64,000 nucleotides of DNA from Asaia lannensis NBRC 102526 (GCF_024054035.1 NZ_JAMXQU010000008.1:1-64000); one strand, 5' to 3'; shown: positions 25,998 through 35,553, counted from the first letter of the stretch. Program-made: numbers and translations. The notes: generated by a model from the sequence alone, not told the origin.

Positions 25998-26236
25998 CCG
26001 CCCGATACCGGCGGAATGAATACGATATGATCGCCGTCTTCCGGCAAGCGACCCCAGACAGAGAACGCGCCATTGACCGCGACGCGCAGACGCGCTCTCG
26101 GCAGGCTGAAACCATGGGCGATGGCAAGGTCGTCATAGAGCATGGCGAGTGTATCTGCTTCGGTCTCGATGGTTTCCGTAGTGCACTTCGCTTCATCGCG
26201 CAGGGCAGCAAAATATTCCAGAGTGACCCGTTTCAT
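25994..26236 (-). CDS. moaD: Molybdopterin synthase sulfur carrier (small) subunit
   Basis: 80 residues from the ATG at 26236, starting MKRVTLEYFAALRDEA, the usual family opening, and ending in VSGG, the Gly-Gly tail that carries the thiocarboxylate. An in-frame ATG at 26272 overlaps the moaC stop as ATGA and would add 12 residues (MTRRCTTGKPDD); that start would give better coupling but lies outside the usual family length, so I prefer 26236. It partners with MoaE, whose gene overlaps its stop by four bases. Confidence 0.93.
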   Translation of the reverse strand: MKRVTLEYFAALRDEAKCTTETIETEADTLAMLYDDLAIAHGFSLPRARLRVAVNGAFSVWGRLPEDGDHIVFIPPVSGG

Positions 26237-26268
26237 GTCATCAGGCTTCCCTGTTGTGCAACGGCGTG

Positions 26269-26745
26269 TCACGCAGCATTGAAATCGCGCTTGCCGCCGC
26301 TTTTCCCCATGAGACGGACATCATAAATCACCATGTCGTGGCTAAGTGCCTTGCACATGTCATAGAGCGTGAGTGCTGCAACTGTGGCACCGGTCAGGGC
26401 CTCCATTTCCACGCCCGTCTTGCCTTCGCATTTCACCGTGCAATCGATAATGGCATCGCATGCCTCGATGGTGATCTCGACGCGGCATCCCGTGAGGGAA
26501 AGCGGATGACAGAGCGGGATAAGCTGTGCCGTTGCCTTGGTGCCCATGATGCCTGCAAGCTGCGCAACGGTCAGCACGGCGCCCTTGCTTGTCATGTAGC
26601 CCGCATCGGCCAGGGTCCTGGCAACATCGGGCGGAAAACGCAGCCGCGCCTGTGCGTGGGCTTCGCGCTTCGTCACGCTCTTATTGCCAATCTCGACCAT
26701 ACGGGGCCGTTCACCATTGGCATCCACATGGGACAGGGCAGTCAT
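26269..26745 (-). CDS. moaC: Cyclic pyranopterin monophosphate synthase
   Basis: 158 residues from the ATG at 26745, with a GGAGG site five bases upstream; the frame extends further but that part lies in moaA. MoaC rearranges the MoaA product to cyclic pyranopterin monophosphate. The active-site blocks are kept: GTKATAQLIPLCHPLSLTG near 70-90, GVEMEALTGATVAALTLYDMCKA near 110-135, with catalytic Lys and Asp near 130, and the C-terminal LMGKSGGKRDF. One base separates it from the moaA stop. Confidence 0.96.
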   Translation of the reverse strand: MTALSHVDANGERPRMVEIGNKSVTKREAHAQARLRFPPDVARTLADAGYMTSKGAVLTVAQLAGIMGTKATAQLIPLCHPLSLTGCRVEITIEACDAIIDCTVKCEGKTGVEMEALTGATVAALTLYDMCKALSHDMVIYDVRLMGKSGGKRDFNAA

Positions 26746-26746
26746 A

Positions 26747-27787
26747 TCAGCCTCCGATATAGTACATCTCGATGCGTGTATCGCCATCCGGCATGTCCGT
26801 CAGCTTCGTTTGCGCGTCAGGGTGTCGTTGCTCACTATAGCGATCGGTACGATCCTTCCAGATATTGCGCAGCAGGCCGTCAAGTGCGTCATCGGTCGGT
26901 GAGGCAAGGGCAGGGCGCAGATCCGTGCCCTTGCTGGCAAACAGGCAGGTGTAAAGCTGCCCTTCCGAGGACAGACGCGCACGCGAGCAGTCGCCGCAGA
27001 ACGGCGCGGTGACCGATGAAATAAAGCCGATTTCTCCACCGCCATCGGTAAAGCGATAGCGTGTGGCAACCTCTCCCGGATAGCGCGCCGCAAGCGCCTC
27101 TACCGGCCAGCGCGCGGCGATGCGCTCCAGCAGGACGGATGACGGCACGACGGCACTCTGGGACCAGTGATTACGCGTGCCGACATCCATATATTCGATA
27201 AAGCGCAGCGTAACGCCCGTATGGCGAAAACGCTCGACCAGAGGCAGGACTTCGCTTTCATTGATGCCGCGCTGTATGACGGCATTGATCTTGATCCCCC
27301 CGGGAAAGCCGCGCGCCACCGCTGCATCGATTGCTGCCAGAACCGTTTCGACCACGGCGCGACCGCCGCTCATATGGCTGAACACGCTGGGGTCGAGTGC
27401 ATCGAGACTGATGGTAAGGCGCGTCAGACCGGCCGCGTGTAACGCATCGAGATGACGCTGAAGCAACACGCCGTTGGTTGTAAGCGCCACATCCTCGATG
27501 CCCGGTATGGCGACGAGACGTTCGATCAGATGGGGCAGGGCAGGGCGCAGAAGCGGTTCGCCCCCTGTCAGGCGCAGCTTGCTGACGCCAGAACGCGCCG
27601 CAGCCCGTGCAATACGCTCTATCGCCTCGAAATCCAGACGCTCGGCCGGGTCGAGAAAAGTGAAATCGTCATGAAAGACCGATTGCGGCATACAATAGGG
27701 GCAGCGGAAATTGCAGCGATCCATCACCGATATGCGCAGATCGTGCCATGGACGCCCGAACGCATCGCGCAGCGTGTCACCACTCAT
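26747..27787 (-). CDS. moaA: GTP 3',8-cyclase (radical SAM)
   Basis: 346 residues. The first step of molybdenum cofactor synthesis: GTP to 3',8-cyclo-7,8-dihydro-GTP by radical SAM chemistry. The N-terminal [4Fe-4S] motif is CNFRCPYC near 27-34; the second, substrate-binding cluster is FCGDCSRARLSSEGQLYTCLF near 262-282. The usual C-terminal GG pair, which enters the active site and is followed at most by very few residues, is present as YIGG. It overlaps the moeA stop by 11 bases. Confidence 0.97.
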   Translation of the reverse strand: MSGDTLRDAFGRPWHDLRISVMDRCNFRCPYCMPQSVFHDDFTFLDPAERLDFEAIERIARAAARSGVSKLRLTGGEPLLRPALPHLIERLVAIPGIEDVALTTNGVLLQRHLDALHAAGLTRLTISLDALDPSVFSHMSGGRAVVETVLAAIDAAVARGFPGGIKINAVIQRGINESEVLPLVERFRHTGVTLRFIEYMDVGTRNHWSQSAVVPSSVLLERIAARWPVEALAARYPGEVATRYRFTDGGGEIGFISSVTAPFCGDCSRARLSSEGQLYTCLFASKGTDLRPALASPTDDALDGLLRNIWKDRTDRYSEQRHPDAQTKLTDMPDGDTRIEMYYIGG

Positions 27788-29054
27788 GAAAGGTCACGAT
27801 ATCACCTGCCTGCAAGGGCCTGTCTCCCGGTGGCAGGCTGACGATGCCGTCCGTCATGCCGAGCCGGTTGAAATCGCCGGACGTGGGCATGGGGTGAGGC
27901 GTGGCGCGCATCGATCCTGTCCCGTCGCTTTGCAGCTGCACCGGAACGAGCCGGGTCATGCCTGACAGGGGAGCAAGAGCCTCACTGAGAACCACCCTGC
28001 GGGTCGATAGGGCGTGATCCTGTGCGCGCAGCAGGGCCGGAACGACATGACGACTGCAGCATGCCAGAGCGGAAACCGGATTGCCCGGCAGGGCGAAGAC
28101 AGGCTGACCTTTGTCCGAAACGCCGAACCAGAACGGTTTGCCGGGGCGTTGCGCGACTTTGTGGAACACATTGCGGACATTGAGTGCGGCAAGGGCTTTC
28201 GGAACGAAATCGAACTGCCCCATGGACACGCCGCCGCTGATAACCAGCACATCATGTGTTTCAAGCACCTCACGGAAATGATCCGTGACCGCAGCGAGAT
28301 TGTCCGGCACGAGAGAAAGGCTTTGCAGTGTGAAGCCCTTTCTGCTGAGCGAGGCGGAGATCGCATATTCATTGGAGCGTCTGATCTGCCATGCCTGAAC
28401 GGGTTCATCCGGCGCGACGAGCTCGTCGCCTGTCGAGATGATGGCGATCGAAGGGATTATCGCGACACGCGGCTCGGCAACGCCGTTGGCCGCAAGAATG
28501 GCCAGGTCGGGCGGCGAGAGACGTATGCCTGCGTTCAGGAGCACGGTTCCCGCGGCGCAATCTGACCCTTCGGAATGAATATGCTGCCCCTTGCGCGGAT
28601 GTACGCCGTCCTCGAGCCGGATGATCGTACCATGCGTCCCCTCGGTGAGGTCGTAATCCTCACGCGGGATCACCGTATCGGTCCCGTGCGGAAGAACAGA
28701 GCCGGTCATGACAGCGATCGCTGCAGGCAGCGGCGCGTTTTCAGACGTCACGATTGTTCGGAGATCGAGGGGCGGCCTGCCGGCAGGCTGTGTGGCAGCC
28801 AGAACGAAGCTATCCGGTATTTCCTGCTTCCGGGTTCGCTGTCCCTGGGCCTGTGCCCCTCGGGTGTCCTGCCATCGAATGGCGATGCCATCGAGAATGA
28901 CCCGATCATATGGCGGCAGGGCGCGTTCTGCCCTGATCTCCTGACGCAGGATTCTCCCGGCACTGTGCAGGAGCGATACGGTTTCGGATCCGAAAGGCGC
29001 AAGAGCCTCGCCGATGAGGCGGTCGGCAGTCTCGATGCTCAGCAAATCGTGCAT
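27777..29054 (-). CDS. moeA: Molybdopterin molybdenumtransferase
   Basis: 425 residues from the ATG at 29054; the frame reaches 29180 but the extra 42 residues look non-coding. MoeA inserts molybdate into adenylylated molybdopterin. Landmarks: PPYDRVILDGIAIR near 45-58 (the usual family form is PxFDxSAMDGYAV, so this one is a little divergent), IISTGDELVAP near 225, ISGGVSMGQFDFVP near 295-308, and LPGNPVSALACC near 350. Length is about 15-20 residues above E. coli MoeA. First gene of the operon. The missing Ser/Met of the DGYAV box is a mild oddity. Confidence 0.94.
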   Translation of the reverse strand: MHDLLSIETADRLIGEALAPFGSETVSLLHSAGRILRQEIRAERALPPYDRVILDGIAIRWQDTRGAQAQGQRTRKQEIPDSFVLAATQPAGRPPLDLRTIVTSENAPLPAAIAVMTGSVLPHGTDTVIPREDYDLTEGTHGTIIRLEDGVHPRKGQHIHSEGSDCAAGTVLLNAGIRLSPPDLAILAANGVAEPRVAIIPSIAIISTGDELVAPDEPVQAWQIRRSNEYAISASLSRKGFTLQSLSLVPDNLAAVTDHFREVLETHDVLVISGGVSMGQFDFVPKALAALNVRNVFHKVAQRPGKPFWFGVSDKGQPVFALPGNPVSALACCSRHVVPALLRAQDHALSTRRVVLSEALAPLSGMTRLVPVQLQSDGTGSMRATPHPMPTSGDFNRLGMTDGIVSLPPGDRPLQAGDIVTFHEW

Positions 29055-29639
29055 GAAAGGTTTTGTCCGATTCCTCACAGATACAAACGCCCGTTCATCG
29101 ACCCGGATGACGGCGTGCCATCGCCCTATCGTGGCGATGGAAGAGCGGAACGGCAACAGGCCGAGATGATTTTGCGGCACCTTGTGAACGCGGTATGGCC
29201 GGGAGGCCGACTACCCGCCTTGTGGCTTTTCCGTAACAGAAGAGAACGATACTCCCCTGAAGGCGCAGTCTTCGGCAACCGGTCGTCCGCGATATGTTTA
29301 TGGTTCTCCGGTGAGCGGTGTTCCGCCACCTGTCTGAACCGGTGCCTGTATAACGGGTGCCTGTATGTTGAACGGAGCGATAGCGGGTTTCCGCACGCGC
29401 GTTACAGCCATCAGAGGCGCAACGTTTTGGTCGGTAATCCGCCCAGAGGAAACGCACGGGATACGTGATGTCGGATGCGGGACATTGTCTGCAACAGATG
29501 ATTGATGACCCGGTCGAGCTATGCTAGTCCATGACCGAACCGAACGGTCATTTTCAGCCTAGGCGAAGAGAATTCGGGGTCACAGAGCCAAAAACTGAGT
29601 TGCCATACGCGAGGGCGGGGCAACGCCGAGAGGATGCAC
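29055..29639. other. Divergent promoter region of moeA and the efflux operon
   Basis: 585 bases between divergent starts. A plus-strand frame at 28575-29468 crosses it but is antisense to moeA over half its length and is rejected. Two close copies of GGTGCCTGTAT occur at about 29341-29367. The end of the region carries the palindromic operator described separately. No sRNA or riboswitch fold was recognised by eye. Confidence 0.5.
29506..29551 (+). promoter_or_regulatory. Palindromic operator before the EmrAB-type efflux operon
   Basis: A perfect dyad ATGACCG (29531-29537), seven-base spacer AACCGAA, CGGTCAT (29545-29551), preceded by a smaller TGACCCGGTC (29506-29515) with the same half-sites. 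A -10-like TATGCT lies between them (29520-29525). The dyad sits 90 bases before emrA and looks like a TetR- or MarR-family site. No regulator gene is next to it. Confidence 0.55.
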
Positions 29640-30761
29640 ATGGCGCAGGGCGACGAGCAGGATAATCGCGCATCGCAGGGTGATGACGGTAAGAACGACA
29701 AGCAGGACAAGAAAAACGGGGGCAAGAAGCGTAGCCCCCTTTTGCGTGTTATCCTGATTGTTGTCGTCATTGTCGTGGCGATCGCCTGGATCGCGTACTG
29801 GTTGCTGACACGCAACCAGATCGAAACGGACGATGCCTACACGGCAGGCCGCAAGGTGGCGATTGCGCCCCATGTGAATGGCTATGTTACCCAGCTGCTG
29901 GTGAACGACAACCAGTTCGTCCATGCCGGTCAGCTTCTGGTCAAGATCGATGACCGCGACTACATCGCCTCGCTGCACAAGGCAGAAGCCAGCATCGCGC
30001 AGGCTCAGGCCAATTTCGCTGCAGCGACGCAGATGGTGATGGTGGCGCAGCAGAACTTCCCCGGTCGCCTGATTGCGGCAAAGGGCGCTCTGGCTTCGGC
30101 GCAGGCGCAGCTCTTCAAGGCCGAGACGGATTATCGTCGCCAGCACAGCGTTTCGCGCGCTGCCACGACGCAGCAGGACATCGACTACTCCAAGGCGGCA
30201 CTCGATCAGGCCCACGCCGAAGTCATGCGCGCCGAGGGTGAGTTGCAGCAGGCGACGCCGGTCAAGCCCAACATCGAAAACCAGCAAGCCACGATGAAGC
30301 AGCAGAACGCTGCCCTCAAGGCGGCCGAGGCCGATCTGGTACAGGCACAGCTGAATTACGGCTGGACTGAAGTGCGCGCGCCGCATGATGGCTGGATTTC
30401 GCAGCGTAATGTCGAGCAGGGCGATTTTGTCCAGACCGGGCAGAAGCTGTTCTCCGTGGTCGAGCCTGAAGTCTGGGTGGTTGCGAATTACAAGGAAACG
30501 CAGATCCAGAAGATGCGCCCCGGACAGAAGGTCGAGATCGAGGTCGATGCCTATCCGAACCTGACGCTGCACGGCCATGTGGATTCCATCCAGCTCGGTG
30601 CGGGCGCGGCATTCAGTGCATTCCCGCCCGAGAACGCAACGGGCAACTTCGTGAAGATCGTCCAGCGCGTACCGGTCAAGATCCTGATCGATAGCGGGCT
30701 CGATCCCAATGTTCCCCTGCCGCTTGGTGTCTCCGTCGTGCCGACGGTGACCGTCCCATGA
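29640..30761 (+). CDS. emrA: EmrA-type membrane fusion protein of an MFS efflux pump
   Basis: 373 residues from the ATG at 29640, which has GAGAGG six bases upstream; the ATG at 29634 lies directly on that site. The chain opens with a highly charged cytoplasmic tail (residues 1-31), then one membrane helix at about 34-56, then a periplasmic lipoyl/coiled-coil/beta-barrel body typical of HlyD/EmrA. The lipoyl half motif VAIAPHVNGYVTQLLVNDNQFVHAGQLLVKID near 75-105, long Ala/Gln-rich coiled coil at 110-235 and VRAPHDGWISQRNVEQGDFVQTGQ near 243-266 are seen. It couples EmrB to the outer membrane factor. Its stop overlaps emrB as ATGA. Confidence 0.94.
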   Translation: MAQGDEQDNRASQGDDGKNDKQDKKNGGKKRSPLLRVILIVVVIVVAIAWIAYWLLTRNQIETDDAYTAGRKVAIAPHVNGYVTQLLVNDNQFVHAGQLLVKIDDRDYIASLHKAEASIAQAQANFAAATQMVMVAQQNFPGRLIAAKGALASAQAQLFKAETDYRRQHSVSRAATTQQDIDYSKAALDQAHAEVMRAEGELQQATPVKPNIENQQATMKQQNAALKAAEADLVQAQLNYGWTEVRAPHDGWISQRNVEQGDFVQTGQKLFSVVEPEVWVVANYKETQIQKMRPGQKVEIEVDAYPNLTLHGHVDSIQLGAGAAFSAFPPENATGNFVKIVQRVPVKILIDSGLDPNVPLPLGVSVVPTVTVP

Positions 30762-32338
30762 GCGACGCGTCCAGCGATAGCAACCATTCCGACTGGAAGC
30801 CCAAAGCCAACCCCTGGTTGATTGCAGTGGTTGTGACGCTGGGCGCTTTCATGGAGGTGCTCGACACCACCATTATCAACGTGGCGCTTCCGCATATTTC
30901 GGGTGCGCTTGGCAGTTCCTATGACGATGCCACATGGGCGCTGACCTCCTATCTGGTGGCGAACGGCATCGTGCTGACCATCTCGGCATGGTTCGGCAAG
31001 CTTCTGGGGCGCAAGCGCTACTTCCTGATCTGTATCGCCATGTTCACGGTCTCGTCCTTCCTGTGCGGATTGTCGACGAGCCTGCCCATGCTGATCATTT
31101 TCCGCCTCATGCAGGGTTTCTTCGGCGGCGGTTTGCAGCCAAATCAGCAATCCATCATCCTGGACACCTTCCCGCCTGAAAAACGCGGTGCGGCGTTCGG
31201 TCTGACCGCCATTGCCACCATCGTGGCCCCGATCCTGGGCCCGCTTCTGGGTGGCTATCTGGTCGATAATTATTCATGGCGCTGGATTTTCTACGTCAAC
31301 GTGCCTTTCGGCATTCTGACGCTGATCGGCGTTTCGGCGCTTGTCGAGGATCCGCCATGGGAAAAGCAGAAGCGCGAGAAAGTCGACGTTATCGGTATCT
31401 GTCTGATTTCACTCGGTCTCGGCTGTCTCGAAGTCATGGCCGATCGTGGCGAGGATGACGACTGGTTCGGCTCCACCTTCATCATCACCATGGCCGCACT
31501 CGGCGTGGCCGGTATCGTGGGCGCGGTCATTTGGCTGCTACGTGCCAAAAACCCGCTTCTGAACCTTGCGATTTTCAAGGACCGCAATTTTGCGGTCGGC
31601 ACGTTCCTGATGGCGATGGTAGGTGGTCTGCTCTATGCCTCGGCGATCATCGTGCCTCAGTTCGCCCAGCAGGTACTCGGTTATACGGCAACGATTTCGG
31701 GCGAAGTGCTCGCGCCGGGCGGTGCGGTGATTATCTGTCTGATTCCGATTGTGGGAAAACTCATGGGCTTCATTCAGGTGCGCAACCTGATTGCCTTCGG
31801 GTTTTTCCTGATGGGATTGGCCATGTTCTATTCGGCTCATCTGGTGCCTACAACGAGCTACGCGCATCTGGTGGAGTATCGTATCTTCCAGACGTCGGCT
31901 CTGGCTTTCCTGTTCGTGCCGATTTCGACCATTGCCTATTCCACACTGCCCAAAGAGCTGAATTCCGATGCCTCGGCCATGTTCAGCATGTCGCGTAACT
32001 ATGTGGGCTCGCTGGCCATTTCGCTGGCCACAGCGGCAATTACCGAGACCAAGCAGATCCGTCAGAACTATATGGCGCACTGGTCGTCGGACTATAATGC
32101 CAACGGGCAGGATTACCTGAATACCGTCCAGAAGGTCGCGACCGATTCCGGGTTGACCCAGTCGGCAGCGCATCAGTTCGCGATCCATAGCTACTATCAG
32201 AATTTCATGCAGCAGATCTCCATGGTGGCCTATAACCAGACCTTCATGGTGATTGGCATCATGGCATTCTTCGTTGTGCCCTTCTGCTTCCTGCTGTCCC
32301 CGGTGGCCAAGAAAGGCCCGGCCGGAGGTGCCCATTGA
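30758..32338 (+). CDS. emrB: EmrB/QacA (DHA2) family MFS drug transporter
   Basis: 526 residues, 14 predicted membrane segments, as usual for DHA2 proton-driven multidrug exporters. Motif D1 is seen in the first helix (LDTTIINVALPHIS near 32-45), motif A in WFGKLLGRKRYF near 75, and motif C region GLTAIATIVAPILGPLLGGYLVD near 145-167. It should use the proton gradient to move substrates from the cytoplasm through EmrA and an outer membrane factor. Overlaps emrA by four bases and the next gene by one (TGATG), so the three are translated as one unit. Confidence 0.95.
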   Translation: MSDASSDSNHSDWKPKANPWLIAVVVTLGAFMEVLDTTIINVALPHISGALGSSYDDATWALTSYLVANGIVLTISAWFGKLLGRKRYFLICIAMFTVSSFLCGLSTSLPMLIIFRLMQGFFGGGLQPNQQSIILDTFPPEKRGAAFGLTAIATIVAPILGPLLGGYLVDNYSWRWIFYVNVPFGILTLIGVSALVEDPPWEKQKREKVDVIGICLISLGLGCLEVMADRGEDDDWFGSTFIITMAALGVAGIVGAVIWLLRAKNPLLNLAIFKDRNFAVGTFLMAMVGGLLYASAIIVPQFAQQVLGYTATISGEVLAPGGAVIICLIPIVGKLMGFIQVRNLIAFGFFLMGLAMFYSAHLVPTTSYAHLVEYRIFQTSALAFLFVPISTIAYSTLPKELNSDASAMFSMSRNYVGSLAISLATAAITETKQIRQNYMAHWSSDYNANGQDYLNTVQKVATDSGLTQSAAHQFAIHSYYQNFMQQISMVAYNQTFMVIGIMAFFVVPFCFLLSPVAKKGPAGGAH

Positions 32339-33954
32339 TGACCCGTTTCACGATTTCCCGGAGCCATGAATTGAAGACTGGCCGTTCTCCGCGTGCGCTC
32401 ATGCTTTGCGGCGCGTCACTTGCCATGGCCATTACCCTGCCAGGATGCGTCGGGTCGAAATACCACAAGCCCGATCTCTGGTCCCCCAGCCAGTACGACA
32501 TGCATGCTCATGCAGGGCAGGCGGGCAGCCAGACAACGCCGGATGCGCCGGACCCGAGCTGGTGGAAGGTCTTCAACGACCCGACCCTGACCTCGCTCGA
32601 AACGCGTCTGGCCACGCAGAACCTCGATATCCAGCGCGCTACGGCCCAGCTGGCGCAGAGCCGCGCCCAGCTGCTGATGGCTGGTGCGGAGCGTTTCCCC
32701 GGTCTTTCTGCCAGCGGCTCATACACCCGCTCGCAATACAGCACCAAAACGCTTCAGCGCATCCTGTCGGGCATTTCCAAGGAAAATTCCGCAGCACTCG
32801 GTCAGCAGAATGCCAATCTGCTCGACCAGAGCGTTGGCGCAGCGACGATCCCGGTGCTGAACCAGTGGAAATATTCGATCGACGCGCAATACGAGGTCGA
32901 TCTCTGGGGGCGTGTCGCACGTCAGTACGAAGCAGCCAAAGCCGATCTTCAGGCCACGGATGAAGAGCGTCGTGGCGTTCTGATCGCGCAGCAGGCCGAT
33001 ATGGCCAATGATTACCTCACTCTGCGCGGTCTGCAGGAACAGCTGCGTATCACCCAGGCCAATCGCGATACGCAGGCACAAACCCTGTCTCTGGCGAAAG
33101 AGCGTCAGAAAACGGGTCTCGTGACAGAGCTCGACGTAACAAGCGCAGAAAGCCAGCTCGATTCCACAACCGCCCAGATCGCCCAGATCGAGCAGCGTAT
33201 CGAGCAGCAGATCAATGCCATAAGCCTGTTGCTCGGATCGCCGCCGGGCACGCTCAATGACGAGCTGACCCGTACGGCGGGTATTCCGGTCGTGCCGCCG
33301 CGCGTACCGGTCGGTGTCCCGTCCGAACTGGCCCAGCGTCGCCCCGATATACGTCAGGCCGAGGCCCAGCTTCATGCGGCGGTTGCGAATGTGGCCGAGG
33401 CAGAAGCCGAGTTTTATCCCAAGGTTACACTCAACGCGGATTTCGGCCTCCAGTCCCTGTCGTTCCGCGATCTCGGCTTCTGGAATGCGCGGGCCTGGAA
33501 TCTCGGTCCGTCGATCTCCCTGCCTATCTTCCAGGGCGGCAGATTGCGCGGCCAGTTGATGCTCAACCGCTATGCCCAGAAGGCAGCGGCGATCACCTAT
33601 CGTGAGACCGTGCTCACGGCATGGCGCGATGTCGATAACGCGCTGATCGCCTATCGTGACGAGCAGCGTCGGCGCGATGGTCTGCAGGCTGCCGTTTCAG
33701 CCGGTGAACATGCGCTGCGTCTGGCGCAGGATCAGTATCGCAGCGGTCTGACCACCTATCTCAATGTGTTGTCTGCCCAGCGCGATCTGCTGTCTGCCCA
33801 GCTTCAGCTGGCTGACAGCACCACCACCATCGCCAGCAATCTCGCGCATTTGTACAATGCACTTGGTGGCGGGTGGGAAACGCAGTTTCCGCAAGACGAG
33901 CCTGAGGATTCCACTGTTCGTCAGCTGGGCGGGGACAGTCCCCGTCACGGCTGA
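32338..33954 (+). CDS. Outer membrane efflux lipoprotein, NodT/OprM family
   Basis: 538 residues from the ATG at 32338, sharing one base with the emrB stop and preceded by GGAGG. The signal peptide ends in LPGC, so Cys37 is lipidated. Two OEP repeats follow, with long coiled-coil helices (about 115-260 and 350-480) and the conserved QYEVDLWGRVARQYEAAKADLQAT, RRPDIRQAEAQLHAAVANVAEAEAEFYP blocks, the second repeat starting YPKVTLNADFG. It should form the trimeric outer-membrane channel of the EmrA-EmrB pump. The last 40 residues are polar and unlike the family. All three pump parts in one operon is typical of acetic acid bacteria and other alpha/gamma proteobacteria. Confidence 0.94.
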   Translation: MTRFTISRSHELKTGRSPRALMLCGASLAMAITLPGCVGSKYHKPDLWSPSQYDMHAHAGQAGSQTTPDAPDPSWWKVFNDPTLTSLETRLATQNLDIQRATAQLAQSRAQLLMAGAERFPGLSASGSYTRSQYSTKTLQRILSGISKENSAALGQQNANLLDQSVGAATIPVLNQWKYSIDAQYEVDLWGRVARQYEAAKADLQATDEERRGVLIAQQADMANDYLTLRGLQEQLRITQANRDTQAQTLSLAKERQKTGLVTELDVTSAESQLDSTTAQIAQIEQRIEQQINAISLLLGSPPGTLNDELTRTAGIPVVPPRVPVGVPSELAQRRPDIRQAEAQLHAAVANVAEAEAEFYPKVTLNADFGLQSLSFRDLGFWNARAWNLGPSISLPIFQGGRLRGQLMLNRYAQKAAAITYRETVLTAWRDVDNALIAYRDEQRRRDGLQAAVSAGEHALRLAQDQYRSGLTTYLNVLSAQRDLLSAQLQLADSTTTIASNLAHLYNALGGGWETQFPQDEPEDSTVRQLGGDSPRHG

Positions 33955-33969
33955 TCACGTTATTGTTTG

Positions 33970-33995
33970 AGATCGCGAAAATAATTAGGCGATCT
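33970..33995. promoter_or_regulatory. Inverted repeat upstream of zwf
   Basis: AGATCGC (33970-33976) and GCGATCT (33989-33995) are perfect arms around a 12-base AT-rich centre, 56 to 81 bases before the zwf start. It may be an operator for zwf; no T-run follows, so a terminator of the efflux operon is less likely. Confidence 0.3.
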
Positions 33996-34050
33996 ATTGG
34001 GGTCGGTTAAGCTTTTCCATTCTGCTCATTGGGACAGATGGAGAAGCACC

Positions 34051-35553
34051 ATGCCGGCATCGACTGACCAGCTTAAGGCAACCCTCAGCCAGGCTTCCGC
34101 GCGGACCTGCAAGCTGGTCATATTCGGAGCCGGCGGCGATCTGACACGCCGTCTGCTGCTCCCCTCGCTTTACGATCTGGCCGCTTCTGACGCGTTGCCT
34201 TCCGCATTCGGCATTGTCGCGATAGACCGCGCCGAACGAACGGGCGAGGACTGGGCCGCGCATCTGTTCTCCCTTGCAGAGCAGGACGCCAAAGACCCCT
34301 CTGCCGAATTTTCCTGTCCTCAGCTCGATCGTGCTTTGTGGGACAAGGTTACGCGTAATGTGCAGTATATCGCGGGCGATTTTACGCAGCCTGCGCTTTT
34401 CACCACTTTGCGCGATGTGCTGGGCGAGAGCGATGCCATTTTCTATTGTGCCGTCGCAGCAAGGTTTTTTGCGCCCATCGCAACGGCGCTGGGTGAGGCC
34501 GGACTGCTTGAGGAAGAGGGGCGGTTCAGACGTATCGTGATCGAAAAGCCCTTCGGTCACGATCTGGCCTCGGCACGCGTGCTGGATGACGTGCTGAGAC
34601 ATCAGGCGAAAGAAAGCCAGATCTACCGGATCGATCATTTCATGGGCAAGGAGGCCAATCAGGGCATTCTGGTGGCCCGGTTCTCCAATGTGCTGTTCGA
34701 GCCGATCTGGCGGCGGGAATATATCGACCACGTGCAGATCACGGCGGCAGAGACGATCGGTGTGGAGAGCCGCGGTGCATTCTATGAGCAGACCGGTGCC
34801 TTGCGCGACATGGTGCCCAATCACCTGTTCGTTCTGCTCAGTCTGATCGCCATGGAGCCGCCTGCCTCGCTCGAGGCCGAGGCCATAAGGCAGGAGAAGA
34901 CACGCCTGCTGCAGGCGATACGGCCGATACGCCCGCAGGATTATGTCCGGGGTCAGTATGTTGCTGGCGATATCGAGGGTATTGCATCGGTCGATTATCG
35001 CGATGAGCCGGGTGTGGCTGCAGATAGCTGCACCGAAACCTATGCGGCCATGCGGCTCGATATCGATAACTGGCGCTGGGGTGGCGTGCCCTTTTATCTG
35101 CGCACGGGCAAACGCATGAAGGCGCGTCGGACCGAGATCAACATCGTCTTCAAAAAGCCGCCTTACGCGCTGTTCGATCAGGATATGAACGATCCGCGCA
35201 CAGGCAATGTCATACGTTTCCTGCTCGATCCTGTGCGTGGCGTCTCGATCTGCTTCGATGCCAAGCAGCCCGGTCTGGGCGAGGTGATCGCCCCGGTCAA
35301 TACGCGCTTTCTCTATGATGATTTTTTCAGGAAGGCGCCCAATGTGGGTTACGAAGCCCTGCTTCATGACTGCATGGCGGGCAATCAGATGCTCTTCCAG
35401 AGTGCCGGGACGATCGAGGCGGCTTGGGCTGCGATCGATCCAGTCGTCAATATCGGGTCGACGCCGTCGTTTTATCCTGCCGGTTCCCAGGGGCCAGCCG
35501 AGGCAGATGCCCTTCTGGCGCGAGACGGACGCCAGTGGATTGCCGTGACGTAA
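34051..35553 (+). CDS. zwf: Glucose-6-phosphate 1-dehydrogenase
   Basis: 500 residues from the ATG at 34051 (GGAGAAG site); the frame reaches 33997 but that extension is rejected. It makes 6-phosphogluconolactone from glucose 6-phosphate, feeding the pentose phosphate route, which is central in acetic acid bacteria. Landmarks: cofactor loop FGAGGDLTRRLLLPSLYDL near 26-45 and active-site RIDHFMGKEA near 195 (family: RIDHYLGKE). The conserved C-terminal blocks VPNHLFVLLSLIAMEPP and FYLRTGKRM are present. A GH15 enzyme gene follows after about 117 bases. Confidence 0.96.
   Translation: MPASTDQLKATLSQASARTCKLVIFGAGGDLTRRLLLPSLYDLAASDALPSAFGIVAIDRAERTGEDWAAHLFSLAEQDAKDPSAEFSCPQLDRALWDKVTRNVQYIAGDFTQPALFTTLRDVLGESDAIFYCAVAARFFAPIATALGEAGLLEEEGRFRRIVIEKPFGHDLASARVLDDVLRHQAKESQIYRIDHFMGKEANQGILVARFSNVLFEPIWRREYIDHVQITAAETIGVESRGAFYEQTGALRDMVPNHLFVLLSLIAMEPPASLEAEAIRQEKTRLLQAIRPIRPQDYVRGQYVAGDIEGIASVDYRDEPGVAADSCTETYAAMRLDIDNWRWGGVPFYLRTGKRMKARRTEINIVFKKPPYALFDQDMNDPRTGNVIRFLLDPVRGVSICFDAKQPGLGEVIAPVNTRFLYDDFFRKAPNVGYEALLHDCMAGNQMLFQSAGTIEAAWAAIDPVVNIGSTPSFYPAGSQGPAEADALLARDGRQWIAVT

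Noticed and set aside
28575-29468. Plus-strand frame of 297 codons across the moeA start
   Set aside because: Half of it is antisense to moeA, it lacks a ribosome site, and its composition is Arg/Gly-rich as expected from a shadow frame.
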